A program made the position numbers and the translations under genes. Of a stretch of 64,000 nucleotides of DNA, positions 24,901-38,100 are shown piece after piece (positions within the stretch are counted from its first letter, which is position 1; every line of letters starts with the position of its first letter). The notes beneath the pieces are model-generated. The model was not told the origin of the DNA, ran no database searches, and saw only the letters and a list, made by a program, of their open reading frames with translations. Source of the DNA: Diploscapter coronatus (taxonomy: Eukaryota > Nematoda > Chromadorea > Rhabditida > Rhabditidae); NCBI GenBank assembly GCA_964036155.1, contig OZ038422.1:6099201-6163200 (forward strand). The letters are read 5' to 3'.

Positions 24901-27900
24901 TCAGAAATGATAGAGATCTCGTGCATTTTGCAGGGTAATGCTTAGGACCTTGTCGATTGACATGCCCACAGCTTCGGCTATCAAATCGGCAGAATACACC
25001 ACTGAAATTCATTATCTTTCTAATAGGGGGAAAGAATGATCCATACCGTATCCAGGCATGTTGATTTTCACAGGCGAGTGTTGTGTATCTGTAGGAGCAT
25101 CCTAAATTGACTAGTTTTTTTTTTTTTTAATATTGGCAAAATGTTCTTTACCTTCGGTCGGAAAAACGGCGAATCGGTTTCAATGAGAATCCTTCCGATT
25201 CCGACTTTGTTAATGAGCTGCCGAATCCGGTTTATTTCTTTACTATGTGGGTTCTTCGGACAAATTCCTGAAATTATCAGCGTTTTACTCATTTTTCTGA
25301 TTTGAAATTTTACCAAATTTAACGTTTGGAAAGGCCTCGACCCATCGTTCTGCTACTTCGACAGATTCGGAGAAGCAATGTCTGTGGATCCGATGATCCT
25401 TCTTCAGCACCTAAAATGAACTATTTCAACAACTCTTATGCTGGCTCAAATTTAGACCCATTTGGAAACTGGTTGTAAGCTTGAGATTGACACAGCTTGA
25501 TATTTGTATTCAATTTGAGGCAATATTTCATGCAAGTTATCAAGTCTTTGCTTTTTGCCAACAATATTTACCCCTTTCAACTCAGCCAGACACAAATCCT
25601 CTGCATCGTCCGAGTCAGATCCCCTGCAGTGGATGATAATCGGCATCTTGAAGTGCAGAGCCAACTGAAGCTGCCCTCTTAGTGCCTCCAACTGCTTCTC
25701 CTTCGGTGCTCCCATTCTAAAGTAGACAAATTGTTGATTGCTCAGAATTAAAGCAATTTCATCGACTGATGGCAATTTGCCAATGAAATTTCACCATCTG
25801 GAACACTTTGATGATTCAACTGCAAAGTGGATCAAATAAAGTAAAAAATGGTTTCCATTTGTAACGTATCATGATCAAATAAAACTCTAGTTTCACTCAA
25901 GTGCTGTTGCAATGTTTGCAGTCCATTCCCTTGCAAAAAAACTATGTTTTCACCCGTTCTTTGCTCACGATGTGCATCGTAACTCTAAGAAAATATGAGC
26001 AATTTTGGATGAACAGTAGCTAAAATTTCGTAATAGTAAATTTAGCAGGATAAGAAAACTTTCTATATTTGGAAATCGATGCTATATTACACACTGGAAG
26101 GATCAAATAGAGAACAGTCCTAGTCTAGAGCAGTAACTTGTCATCTCACCAATGTGATTCATGTCAGTTTCACTTTGTTCATCGTATTTTAAAATTTCTT
26201 CGAAGTTGACATTATCTCGCTTCATCTACTCTTTCATTTTCTCGTTTTTCCTTCAAAAATGCTTACTTGTAGAAATCGAGTCCGAACTCTCCCAGAGCAA
26301 TAGTTTTGTAGGTGTCGGTGTCCTGGATGATATCAGCGAGTCTCTTTTCGAAGTCTTCGTTCCATTCTTTGGCTTTGTTCGGGTGGCATCCGTAGGCCAT
26401 TCCAATCGTGTAGTGGCTCTAAAGCAGTGAACATTTTTAATGAAAAATTCGTAAAGTTTAAAGCCCTAGGAATTGTTAGCTTGTGGGATTGAACATTGAA
26501 AGTTTTTGGCAAGAATAACAATAGCGATATTGTTTGACTGTTCGGAATTTGTGCTTTTGGTGGTAACTCCTTATTCTATTTTGGGTTAATAATATTTTCG
26601 ATTCAGCTAATTTAAAAATCCTTAAAATGAAACTGACCTCAATGATCGCTCTGACCCATCCCATGTGATGCCTCAGAACACTGGGGTCGATGATATTTGG
26701 GATGCAGCCTAGAATTGCACTTTTCATCGACAATGAGTCACTTAAAATTTTCTAACCGCCAAAATTAGTCGGGAAAGCTCCAGGAAACATCCTTTCCAAA
26801 TCCTCAATAGAGTGCACTCGGCATTTCATTTTCTGGAACGCATCGAAGATGAAATCCCAGTGACAGTGAGTGTCCACGTATCGCTCGCTCGAGTTGCACA
26901 GAGTGAATCTGCCCCGATTCTAAAACAAAGAAATAAGTTTAAAACTTAAAGCGCGTTTCAACCAGAATAATCATTTCAGATCGCTTTTTCTCTGTATTTT
27001 ATCTTCGACAATATCTTAATTTGTTACCTCTATTATATAATTTTGGTATCCAAATTAAGTTTCGAGTATCTATGAAGATTTCAACGGAAATCTGAGTGAA
27101 CTTTTATTAAGCAATTCGTATATGGAGATTTCAACACAAAAAACAAAGTTTTTTTCGTCCCGTAATCGCGCTCCTTTAATTTTTTTCTCATTTTTCATTT
27201 TTCCCTATTTTCAATTTTTAATTAATACTTTGAAGTTAAATAATTACATTGATTGATTTTTAATAAAAATAATTTTGAAATTACGCCAACCGAGGGCTGG
27301 CGCCTTCTAGTGATTACTAGAAAATCACTTTACAATGAGTATTCTCTACCTCGTTCGAGTCTGTCCTCCGCGAGCTGTGTGGACTGTCTTGTCGTCTCAG
27401 AGCGCTGTTCTCGAAAACGAGGGGCTGCTTGATAACTTTCGTCGTGATTCCATCTTGCTTCCTTGGGTCGGACGGGATGTAACGAGGAGTTTGTGAGGTG
27501 GACGGCTGCTGATCATCGTCGAACGAATAATCGTCACTAAAAATTTTCTCATTATTCCTAAGACTTCGTGATTATAGGGCCCTGATGTTCAAGGATCAGA
27601 TAATATACTCAAATTTACTTACCGATAAGGCCCAGTATTTCCATTTGTGACTCGGAGAGAAGAAAATTCGAAATCGTCTTCACCACAGCATGATGATAAC
27701 CTAATGAATGAGGATAACATTTACTTTCAAGAAGATAAGGATCTTACGATGGGTAATTCCGGTCGTAGCTCGATTTGGTTACGGTAGGCTCAACAGATGT
27801 TGAGCTAGAAGGCTGATTTGAATTCGAATAGTATGCGACTCCATTGACAACTGGAAGGAGATTGTTTGACATCGAGGACCGCGGAGAGTTGGGTCGCTTT

Positions 27901-29493
27901 TCTGGAGATTTTGATCTGGACTTGCGCTTGTTTGATTTGATATTTTCCGAGGGAGTCGATCTGAAATGTTGAACTGTCGAAAGTGCCAAATTTGAAATGA
28001 CTTACTCCCAAACTCCCATCTGCAAGTTATTTGCAGCAGAAGTGGTCGATCTTTGCATTGGTAGGGCTGATTGACTGTTGAAGAAGGCGAGCTGTTTTCC
28101 ATACTCCACAACTTGACGAGTGGAAGCATTGGAAGCAGGCTGAGGGGATGATTGGGGAGAAGATATAGAGGCAGATGCTACTTCTTGTGCTGACGAACGA
28201 GCAAATCCACAGAATGCCCTTGTCGAATCAGTTGACGGCCTGTAATTCGCTCGAAATCATTGACTTCCATCAAATTATTGAAAGCATTCAGAATTTTTTA
28301 TCACGAGAATTATGGCATTGTTTTCGATTTTCTATAATTTTTCAAATATATTCTATCCAAAAGCTATTTTAAAGAAACCTACTGAGCAAGTTGCGTAACT
28401 CCAGAATTGGTAACAGTTTCCTGCTTCGGTTGAGACTGAGAGATCTGTTGCTGCTTCCTTTGCTCAGCACCTTTTGACTCTTCCAATTGCGCTTCAGGAT
28501 TATTGTAAGAATTTGAATTCGTTGATGGCCTCCCACTTAGACGACTGTTTTTCATTCGCACAATTTCGTTCTCGCTCCTAAATTAAACGATTATGACAAT
28601 ATCATTTGAAGAGTTTCATGCATTTTTAGTTGGACTGCCATCCCCCTTTCTTGTGGAGGCCTTTTATCGTTAGAAGATAACTTCTTCGGGCTCTTTTTCT
28701 TTGCACTCATTCTGAAAATTTGATGCTCTGCCAATTGGATTATCTGTCAACTCTACAAGTATATCGAGATTCTTTAAAATTTGAAATTACTCATTTTATC
28801 TGATTTTGGATGAATAACTTTATTTTTTTACTCGTTTGTATCCGATTCGGCACTTCCAATCTTGGTGATTCGTCCATCCAATTGCGAATCGTTCGTCTTT
28901 CCAGTCTTTTTAACTTCATTTTTAGCCTCTCCAGCTTCAGTCTTGATCGGTTTCTTCCGTTCCTTCTCCACCAATTCATTGAGCGATTTTCCATATTCGC
29001 ATTTCGGCTTCCGATCCTCCTTAACCTTCAGTCCTCCACGGCCAGGTACGTAAATCTGATAGCCCTCTCCTGAAATTAATTTCTTGAAACTTAAAATTCA
29101 TAGCTTCTAAATTAAATTCAGTCCCATTTTGAAAAAAAATTCCTACCCACTATCATAAGCTCTCTTGAAGTTTTCTTTTTCAATCCAAATATTCATTTAT
29201 GTGAAAGAAAAGGTCGTAGTTTTCATTTTTCGAAACTAGCTCTCAGAATTTTCGCGAACTACTCTTTATATTCTAATATCTGCTCTAAACTCTAATTCTA
29301 GATAAAATTTCTTAGCTAGTTCGCCATTAATCGTTTTAATTGAATTAACGAATGAATTCTTACTTATCTTTTTCTTCTCGGAGGTGATTGCAGCAGGAGA
29401 TCTGTGCGTATTTTCTGCTCTGTCTGACGAGGGAGGTATTTTGATTATCGGTTGGATATTTTCGGAATCTCCGTCCTCCCCGTTTGCCTTCAT
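24901..29493 (-). CDS. TATDN2-like TatD family metal-dependent DNase
   Basis: A TatD-superfamily hydrolase (a nuclease with a two-metal TIM barrel). The metal-site motifs appear in order: YVDTHCHWDFIF (near 26860), IALGEFGLDFY (near 26280), PIIIHCRGSD (near 25620), HRHCFSES (near 25390) and RILIETDSPFF (near 25180). All expected His, Glu and Asp residues are present, so the enzyme should be active. GCIPNIIDP after the first motif points to the TATDN2 subgroup. The N-terminal half (exons about 29493-29365, 29070-28832, 28709-28645, 28577-28379, 28240-28007, 27961-27746, 27703-27618 and 27541-27345) is polar, low in complexity and Lys/Ser/Gln-rich, and is probably disordered. The stop TGA is at 24901-24903. 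The ATG follows CTTTTTCAG directly, so it is probably trans-spliced. Whether the N-terminal exons truly join the catalytic exons needs transcript data. Confidence 0.88.
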
Positions 29494-30171
29494 CTGAAAA
29501 AGTCGTGAGAATCTATAACTTAAATGGTCAATTTATCGAATCAGAAAGTTATAAATTAACGGGAAGTTATGTTGAGAATTAGATGCAGGATTGAAAATTT
29601 GAGATCCGAGCGGCTTTTTTCGAATCTAGATTTGCAACCCTGGTTAGAAGCAAGAGAATAATTGACGGAAATTATTGAGTAAAAGGGTATCATTTTTGAA
29701 ATAAACTAAGCCTGAGAGATTTTAAACTTTTGTAAAATAAGAGCAAGAGATCTGATTCATATCCGCGTCGAAAAAGAAGGCACTCGAACGATTATTATAG
29801 AGTGATTGAAAGGGTGAAATTAGAGAGATTAACATTGAGATTCAAATTCTTGAGAATAATCAAATAGTTTCAACAGAGCATATTTAATCAGAAATGATAA
29901 CAAATAGAAAATGCGAAAAGTTAGTAACGAATTTCAATGCTTTGAAGATAACAATAAGACTGCGGAGAGTCTTATGTGATTTTTTTGCTATAGAAATTGA
30001 AAAGGTTTATGCAAGATACAGTGTAGATGCAGGACATGATAAGGGCGTGAATGAGATCAAATAGAACTAAGGTCCTCAAGAAGATATGCTGAGTTGATGT
30101 TCGAGACAAATTTCGTGCACAGAAATATCGTCAGGGTTATAATAAGGTTTGTGAAGAAAAACATTCGAATT

Positions 30172-30418
30172 TTCTTGGCCGAAAGAATCACAAAAATCCG
30201 TTGCTCGTAATAAACACATTTTGGCAAACTTTAAACTGCGTGGACACAAAAACTACGGTCTAGTTTTTGGCACAGAACCATTTATCAAATTTATCGTCGA
30301 TCTAGACTAGATTCTTATGACATTTTGGGTTTAAAGGGTATTTTCTTCCCAAATTTTTGGTTTCAAACTACCACGCTTCTACCACAAATGCATCTTCGCA
30401 GGGGGACGGAGCTTGGGG
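30172..30418 (-). repeat. Diverged dispersed repeat, copy 2 (inverted)
   Basis: The reverse complement of this stretch aligns to 1520-1758 with shared blocks such as ATCGACGATAAA, GGTTCTGTGC and GGATTTTTGT. Fainter similarity continues down to about 30070. Both copies lie outside coding exons. The class is unknown. Confidence 0.7.
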
Positions 30419-31027
30419 ACTCAGAATAGAACGCAGGGAAAAATAATTGCAATTGGAAGAGAAAGGGATAATGTTGAACATAGTAGTTCATTCTCAGATA
30501 CATTGATGATTTGAGAAATGCACAAGTTAAATGTGATCGGAAATTATTTTCATGATCCTTTAATAGTCCAATCAGGTATAAGCTTCTAAATCCAAACTCA
30601 TTTACAGAATTTTAGGGAAGCTAAAAATAAATTTCGAAAAGGCTAGAAATATCGAAAGGCCATAAAGTACATTTCTTGAATATATATGAAATTCCCAACT
30701 TTCAGATAAAATAATGATGATATATCTAAAAACGTAGAGTCATTTATTATTTTTGAAAGAAATTTACGAGTTGAAGCTATAAAATACGATTCAGGCATCA
30801 GAATATGCTACAAAGCGATATTTTTGTATCAGGATATTGCAATCATGTTTCGCGATAAAATGACGGAATTAATCTGGAAAATAGAAATTTGAAAAATTTA
30901 CCAGGAAGTAAAGATGACGACAACTTGCAAACGCGAACCTTGCACTGACTGTAACTTGTTCTAATTTTGATAGTGGATACTTTACAGAATAGTGATGATA
31001 GTTCATATAACTTGCTAGAAAATAAAG

Positions 31028-31118
31028 GGCTCCTAGAAAAAGACACCACTTTTTTTCTTTTCGCCTCTTGCTTCCTTATACTATTTCTTAGAAAGGGTGA
31101 TGTCTTTTTCTATGAGCC
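31028..31118 (-). mobile_element. MITE family A, 91-bp copy
   Basis: The terminal inverted repeats are GGCTCCTAGAAAAAGACACC and, read inward from the right end, GGCTCATAGAAAAAGACATC. Its reverse complement is nearly the same as the left part and right end of the 58844-58966 element, including the core CTAAGAAATAGTAT. It carries a single terminal unit at each end, making it the shortest of three copies. No target-site duplication is visible (AAATAAAG against TTCTGGAA). Confidence 0.85.
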
Positions 31119-31310
31119 TTCTGGAAGAAACAATTTCCGATCATAGTTTCAAGTGAACGATATTATTATCTGATAAAATATGAAAAAAGATTTCTATGAG
31201 CAAATTTCAAACCTGTAATGCACAACCTACGCAAATTTAGGTGTCCAGTACAAATAGTTGGAACTTCGACCCTGAATATCAAGAATTTGACTGAAAATAT
31301 TCCTTCCCAA

Positions 31311-34300
31311 ATGAGGATTTTTATTGTTGCTGCGTTAATTAGTTACTGTAGCAGGTAAATTTGAGACTTTTAAAAATATAATTTCTTGTCTAGTTCGATG
31401 ACTCCATCTGTGAAGCAGATAGTTGAGACTGCTCTGGATCTGGCAAAGACGAATCTTGCAAACATTAATGAAGAATTTGTGCAATCATTTCGAATGTGGA
31501 CACAGATGCCAACCAAAGCAGCTCGAGAAATGCAAATCACTGGAAACTGGTTGCAGGAGGCTTCCAGAATCGTCGTCCAACAGTAACTTTCTGGGAACTT
31601 ACAAATACAATGATGAATGTAAATATGAAAAATCAACACATATCTTTTCAGAAATGGTCCTGGAATTCTGGATCAGATTGATAATGACGAAGTACAATCC
31701 ATGATAAGTTCGCCAATTCGAAGAAGACGACAGACGAGCGAATATGAGAATAGAAACACGGATGACAATAAAAACTGCATAAAAGACGATACAGACTGTA
31801 GTTCCAAGAAGAAGCTAGCCTATTCAGGAAAAATATATTTACAGTATTAGTTCTTTTCAGCTTCTTGTACCGCACAATCACTGGAATCTGCAACAATTTG
31901 AACAACCCGAGGCTAGCCAGTGCTAATGCGCCTATCAGATTTCTGATGGATAAACCCAGTTATGATGATGGTAAAACTAAGCGAATATAAATTCACTGAA
32001 TATGAGCCGTCATCTAGAAATTGGTACAATCCGTAGTTCTGTGTCGGGTGGACCTCTTCCTTCCACTCGACTTATCTCGAATATTATGCAGGATAGCACG
32101 CCAGAGAAAGTCGACCCAAAACTCAACAATCTGCACATGCAATTCGGACAAATCGTTGCGCATGATATAATCCTAACACCTTCCGCCAGTGGTAAACCAT
32201 ATTTTGGTCTATGATTTTACATAAATGCAACACAACCCTCGTCGTCGTCTTTTGTCAACTTTACCGGAAATTAAATATTGGGGAACTCTGAAAGCTGAAA
32301 ATATCCTAAATATTTCTGAAATAGAAACCTAAATAATATTCTTCAGAAATAAGCAACTGGTAATTGATGTGTTTCAGGTCCAAACGGCGAGCAGTTCGCA
32401 TGTGACAACTGTTCCTCACCTTCGCCCGTCTGCGCTCCAATTGAAATACCCGAAGATGATCAGTATTTTCCTCCATCCACCCCGAATAAGAAGAAGTACG
32501 AATTTAATACGGCCATAGGGTTGTCATATGGTTAGTTTTCAATTCAGCTGCCTCGCCTTTACTCGAGTCCTGAATGCACAACAAAGATTTGGTCCAAGAC
32601 AGCCTATTGGACAGGTATGAAATAATTCAATGAGAACTCTCTATAACGAAAGGTTTCAGAACACACACTTCCTTGATCTGTCACTACTCTATGGCTCGTC
32701 CGAATGTGAAGCCACGTCTGTGAGAGCATTTGTGAATGGACTCATGCTCGTGCAACAATCTATGTTCGGTCCTTTGCCGCCACCTGCTAAAAATGTAAAA
32801 CCGTGTTCTTTCATTAGAATGTTGTTAGATAGGTTTGGAAGGGGTTTATTACGGGTGGAGCAGTTTAGAAAATAGATCAAAAATAAAAAAAAATATTTAG
32901 AAAAAAACATGCTTGATGAGCCTTGCAGAAATTTCATACTACGCAAAATGTTCCGAGTTTTGATACTTTCCCGCTAAATTCATACTAACTTTCTCATCTA
33001 ATGCTTTAGGGCTCGAATTGCCAATCTAAGAATCCATTCTTCTGTTTCAAATGTGGCGATTCTCGCAATTCGTATCATCCTGGACTTATTCCTATGCACA
33101 CGATGCTCTTAATCGAACACAATCGAATTGCAACGGATATCAAAATGATGCGACCGGAACTAAATGACGAAACCATCTATCAGGCTATTACTTGAGAAAA
33201 ATACGATTTTTTCATCATACTTTTTTTTAGATAACTAGAAGAATTATGATCGCTCAATATCAACACATTGTCTACAACGAGTATCTTTCCCATGTCTTAG
33301 GAAGTCAGGCATTTGACAAGAATAATCTCAGGCCATTAACTAACGGAAGAACAAGTATAGCTTCAATGCCATGAAATGAATTCTAACGGAAGGAAAATTA
33401 AAGGTTACGACGAGACGGCGAACGCGGGAATGGTTGGCGAATTTGTCGCAGGAGCGTATCGGTTTGGTCACAGTCAAGCAAGGAAGGACTTCCCTCGAGA
33501 TGACGCATTTAATAACACAATCGCGGCTTCAGTCAATATTGGCGACAACGGATTCTACACAGAATCGCAATATAAAAATGGTGGACCTGCTACGTTCGTT
33601 ACAGGTTGATTTTGGTTTAAAATTTTATACTACTTCTTGAAAGATAACAAACAGGTATAAAATTTGATTCCATTTTCGCTGAACGCCAGTGGTACCTTCA
33701 TTTTTGTTTTCGCATCTAAATTTCAAAATGAACTCTAATTCGCTTCTAATGACAACAATAGGATATTCTGAAGACAATTTCTAGGCATGATGTTCAATCC
33801 GACGATGTCAGTCGACACTGCCTTCGCTTTCCCAATTCGCAATCAGATCTTTGAAATTCGAGGTAAGAGTGCTCATCTTACTCGCAACGGTGTAGTAGTT
33901 TTCAGGAAAACGTGCAAGTGGAACAGATCTAATCGCGACAAACTTGATGAGAGGTAGAGATATCGGACTCCACCCTTATGTCAGCTACAGGTAGAAGCGA
34001 ATCACATGGAAATAGATATTATTGTATCATCATTTTTCAGAGAAATGGTTGGACTACCTCCCGTCAATAATTTCGATGATTTAGTTTCTCAAATGGGTCA
34101 AGAAAAAGTGAATATGCTCAAGAGGGCCTACAGGGATGTGAGAGATATCGACTTGTACGCTGGAATTCTTTCTGAAAAGCATCTTCCTGGAGCTATCGTA
34201 TGTTTTAAAATGCTTAATTTTGACCGTTGAACTTAAAGGTCGGTCAAACAGCAGCTACTATAATCGCTGAGCAATTCAAGGATCTCAAATTGGGTGATAG

Positions 34301-34606
34301 ATTTTACTATGAGCATGCTCCTCAACCGACTCTTCGAGGCCTCACTAATGGTTTGTTTTTTCTTCAGAAATTTCTTCTTGAAACACTATTTAGGTGAACT
34401 GGCTGAAATTCGAAGATCAACATTAGGAGGAATAATCTGCCGAGCCTTTCCAATGGACATCCTGAGAGTACCTCGAAACATCTTCCAAGCGTAAAATCAC
34501 ATCACTCGCTAATTTTCGAAATAAAATAACTTGTAGAAATTCACCAACAATCCCTTGCTCGTCAACCTATACCCCTAGAACTGACGTATTCTTGAGAATG
34601 GAATAA
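31311..34606 (+). CDS. Animal heme peroxidase, secreted
   Basis: A peroxidase-cyclooxygenase family enzyme that oxidises substrates with H2O2; nematode relatives often act in cuticle or matrix. The start at 31311 gives a signal peptide (MRIFIVAALISYCS). Family marks in order: YRTITGICNNLNNP, MQFGQIVAHDI (distal Gln and His, and Asp after the His), CLAFTRVLNAQQRFGPRQ, FLDLSLLYGSS, HPGLIPMHTMLL then EHNRIATDIK, FVAGAYRFGHSQARKDF (proximal His), TDLIATNLMRGRDIGLHPY, and a C-terminus ending FLRME with TAA at 34604-34606. A 52-nt intron after TPNKK restores the frame before CLAFTR. The RxSExP-type motif reads RNSYHP, so the usual heme-linked Glu is replaced by Tyr. The exon at about 31655-31797 and its 3' border are uncertain, because it can be skipped in phase. 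Confidence 0.9.
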
Positions 34607-35132
34607 TGCGAGTTCTAACGAATAAGGCCTTCAAGTTTTGTTTCGGTTATAAATTATTCGTCTTTTTTAAATGTCATTTTATCTGAACAAATAAACGCAT
34701 TTATGACAAAAAAGATTGATGCATCCACGTTTGCACAATATGTCCAGTTTTCATAATATACAAAATGTAATAATTAATCATTACTCATTTTCACTAATTG
34801 AATTCTGTGTAAAAATTCTTTTTAAAAATTGTATAATTTTTAACAATTTATGAATTTCAAGGCTTGAAATTTGGCGCGCTGACCTCCCAGCTCCGCCCTT
34901 CGCTTCGAACTCTCCAATTTCCTCCCAGCATTCGTTGTCAGTCGCCTTTTCACTGTTTTTCTCCTCCTCTTTCCCCAACTCTCTTTCCCTTCCTTAACTT
35001 TCCCCTTCTTCTCTAACCTCTCTTCTTTCTCTATCAATATTTTCCCTCTCTGCTAGGAGACTGATCAACGCGCAATTTCCTTTGAACTGATCAGTCAACT
35101 ATTTTATTGAAATTGATTTCTTTTTGCCTAGC
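34607..35132 (+). promoter_or_regulatory. Pyrimidine-rich upstream region
   Basis: This is the intergenic stretch before the Shisa-like gene. From about 34880 to 35055 the plus strand is strongly CT-rich with few purines, then comes TTTGCCTAG just before the ATG at 35133. Such tracts are common in nematode promoters and before trans-splice sites. I see no defined factor site. Confidence 0.4.
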
Positions 35133-38100
35133 ATGCTTCAAGCCTACAAATTTCTATTCATTTGTCTTTCGCTTTCATCTGTAATTTTGTTAGTCCAGGC
35201 AACTGTAAGTCGAATTACGCTCAGCATTTTTTGAGAAGGATAAAAAAATTGCAGACTCGATGTCCGAAGAACAAATTCGGCATCGAACTCGAGTGCGCAT
35301 TCGAGTGCTGTGAATCACTCGAAGGAAAGGACCATGTAAGGACATTCCACTGATAATTGATGAGAAATTTTGTGCATTTCCGATAACTTGCTTCAAAATA
35401 AAAAATCATCTTTAGGGATATTACTGCTGCGGTGCCGAAGAGAATCACCTAGTCAACCCAGACGCTGAAAAGAAGACCAATGTGCCCAGAGCCGAGCGAT
35501 TTTTCGCCTATGGAAATACATTCCAGTAAGTTTTTGACAATTCATTTTTTGTATTGTAAAAACTGCGCAACAGATTCTCGAAATTATTTCAAAGTGCAGT
35601 GCCGATGGACCAGCCCTCATATGTAGGAAACCAGTTGTCCTAAAATATTGATGATGAGGGCGTTAACTGTAAACTTGGAACACTGGCAAATGTTTCCGCC
35701 TAAACAGTAATGTCTTCCATTTTCGCTTGTCTTGTACCCATTTACTTTCGATTTTTTACCGCTTCTAAAATCTTTAACAAATTGCGAAAACTTTCTCATC
35801 AATAATCCTGTGCAATTTTCAATGTTTACTTTTGAAATGTCGCAAAGAAGTGTTCGATGCAAGACAAATGAAAAACGATTTTCAGACGAAAATTAGGTGC
35901 CCAAGTCGAGGTTAACACGCGTTCATCTGCACTTTCGCTTATTTGCTAATTTTGGGGCTGTTCGAGAAAAGTCGACAATCTAAACCATGGGAATTGTGTT
36001 CGGAAAGTTCTGCTGGCCAGATCAGGGATATTATAAGGATCATAGTGTGTTCCCGTTCGCGTAAGGAGAAACGGAAAACCTCGAAAATCAAGAAAATCAA
36101 TCAATATGTGTTTAAAATTTGACTAAATCATATTGGCATATTGACTAAAAATCCAAATTATGACCTCATTTTGCCTAAATTTAGAATCGACTACACGATG
36201 CTGATCATCGGTCTGATTGTGTCGATCGTGCTCTCGATCCTGCTGTCCTTCTTCTGCTGTCTGCTCTGCAATGGCTGCTGGCTGCATCGCAGGAGGAACC
36301 CTCACATGTACGAGTCTGTCAATGAGAATGGATGGTATCCTATCTGCTGTAAGTATTTTCTAAAATATTTAAATTACTTTCATCTCCAAAAATTTGTTCA
36401 ATTTCGGGGTATTATTCTTTATCCTCACCTGACCTTGTCGATATAAATCATACGCATTTTTTGGTCAAATTCTATTTTTGTTTTTCAATAAGCGCGTTTC
36501 ACTGCCAGCTGCTACTATGAATTTTCCAGTTTCTGTATCAAATCACCCCTATATCGATTGCCAGCCTGGTTAGTTACAGTTTCAGTGGTCTCTTTTTACT
36601 TAGCTTCTCTCCTTTCTGTGTCTCTACTCGAATCGTCTTGAAATACTCCAAAATTCCCAATTCCCTGGCTTCTCTGCTTCTATTTTCTGCCTTCTTTTTC
36701 TCCTTACTTTGAGCTTTCTATTTGTTTTCGATGCCACAAGCACTGTGCGAATGGAGAAAGAAGGAGGAGGAGAAAATTATGAAAGACTTGACAAAGGAAA
36801 AGCAAAATGAGGGACACCAGAGTTGAAATTGCGTGGGAGGATGGAGGATTATTGATTTTTAGAAGAAAGTCACAGGGAAGCAAATTCCAAATTCAGATGG
36901 ATACAAATGATATGAAACATTATTTACAATCGCAAATCATGTATTTTTCTTCCAAGAAAACTAATCTAAATTTCATCTTTATTGATGTTATTCATTGATT
37001 TTTGTCCATCCAATTTCAAAATCACACTCCTTTCCTATCTACCACGCCCTCTTCCTTTCAAATTGTCTATTTTTTCTTCAACCCACAATCAAAATGGCAG
37101 AGACGCAGAGGCACATGCGCAGGTCCGTCAAAGTGACAGAATGGCCTTTCCACTGCGTTTTTTTGTTGTTGCAACAATCAACGATCTATTTTCCGTGTTT
37201 CTTCGATTTCCAATACTCGCTGTCAGAAGAAGGCGATTTTTGGCGCAAAGAGAAAAAAGAATGAAACGAGGACGCAAAATCGAAAACAGCGGCGAGAAAA
37301 AAGGAAAGGTTATTCTGGTCATTGACTGAGTGAAATGAGGAGAGAAAGAGAGAAGCAGAAATTGATAAGGAAATGACAGATGAATAACGGTAGTGTGATG
37401 GAAAGGGGCTGAGGGTGAAGCGCGAAAGTCGAATAGTCGGATGGATAAAAAGTTGATGCTGGTTCTGCGTTAGCATCGCAAATATCATGTAGAGATAGCC
37501 ACACAGCTGGGCGGTGTTCTTCCATTCCTCTCCTTTCCTAATAAGGAAAGAATCAATCGTCATCGCATCAGCCAGCAGATCGACTTGAACATGAACATGG
37601 GTGTGGTCGAGGGTGATTCGCATTCGCATTTCTTACATAAACATAAATTAGAAGAACGTATTGCTTAGCATCCGAGATTTCATAACCATGCAAGCGAATT
37701 GATTGACATGATGAAGCGTATGATTCGACGAAATTTATAAAAAAAAAAATATTTCAATAATTGTGAAATACATTTAATTAGTTTTCAAAATCGGTGTTCT
37801 TTGAAGGGGTTCAGCGACGAAAGATACTCAAAATAAATGCCTGAGAAAAATAACTCAATAAAATGTGTGTATCGATACTGATTTTCAGGTGGGTTCGGAA
37901 TCCCGATGGGCACAGTCGTATTCTCAACCCATCCCCCTCACTACAGGGAAGATGACATGTATCATGGAGGATCTTCGACATCTAGTCTTCCATCTTCACA
38001 TCAAAGGTAGAACTGATTTTCAAATATGCAAACTCATATATGCTCAACGTCCGAAGTGTTAGAACAATGGCTGTGTTTGACGCCATCAGATTCGTGTTAT

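Larger units (their letters stand above)
29494..31310. other. Divergent intergenic region with two repeats
   Basis: This lies between the 5' ends of the minus-strand TatD-type gene and the plus-strand peroxidase gene. It contains repeat copy 2 at about 30172-30418 and a 91-bp MITE at 31028-31118. No coding exon was recognised, and no TATA-like element is convincing against the AT-rich background. Confidence 0.6.

Noticed and set aside
32519..32537. Apparent frameshift or in-frame stop in the peroxidase near CLAFTRV
   Set aside because: A 52-nt intron from GTACGA to TTCAG restores the frame and joins NKK to CLAFTRV, so the gene is not broken here.
37095..37123. Possible alternative first exon (ATG GCA GAG ...) in the last long intron of the Shisa-like gene
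   Set aside because: Its donor would be in phase 2, whereas the next exon needs phase 1, so it cannot join in frame.
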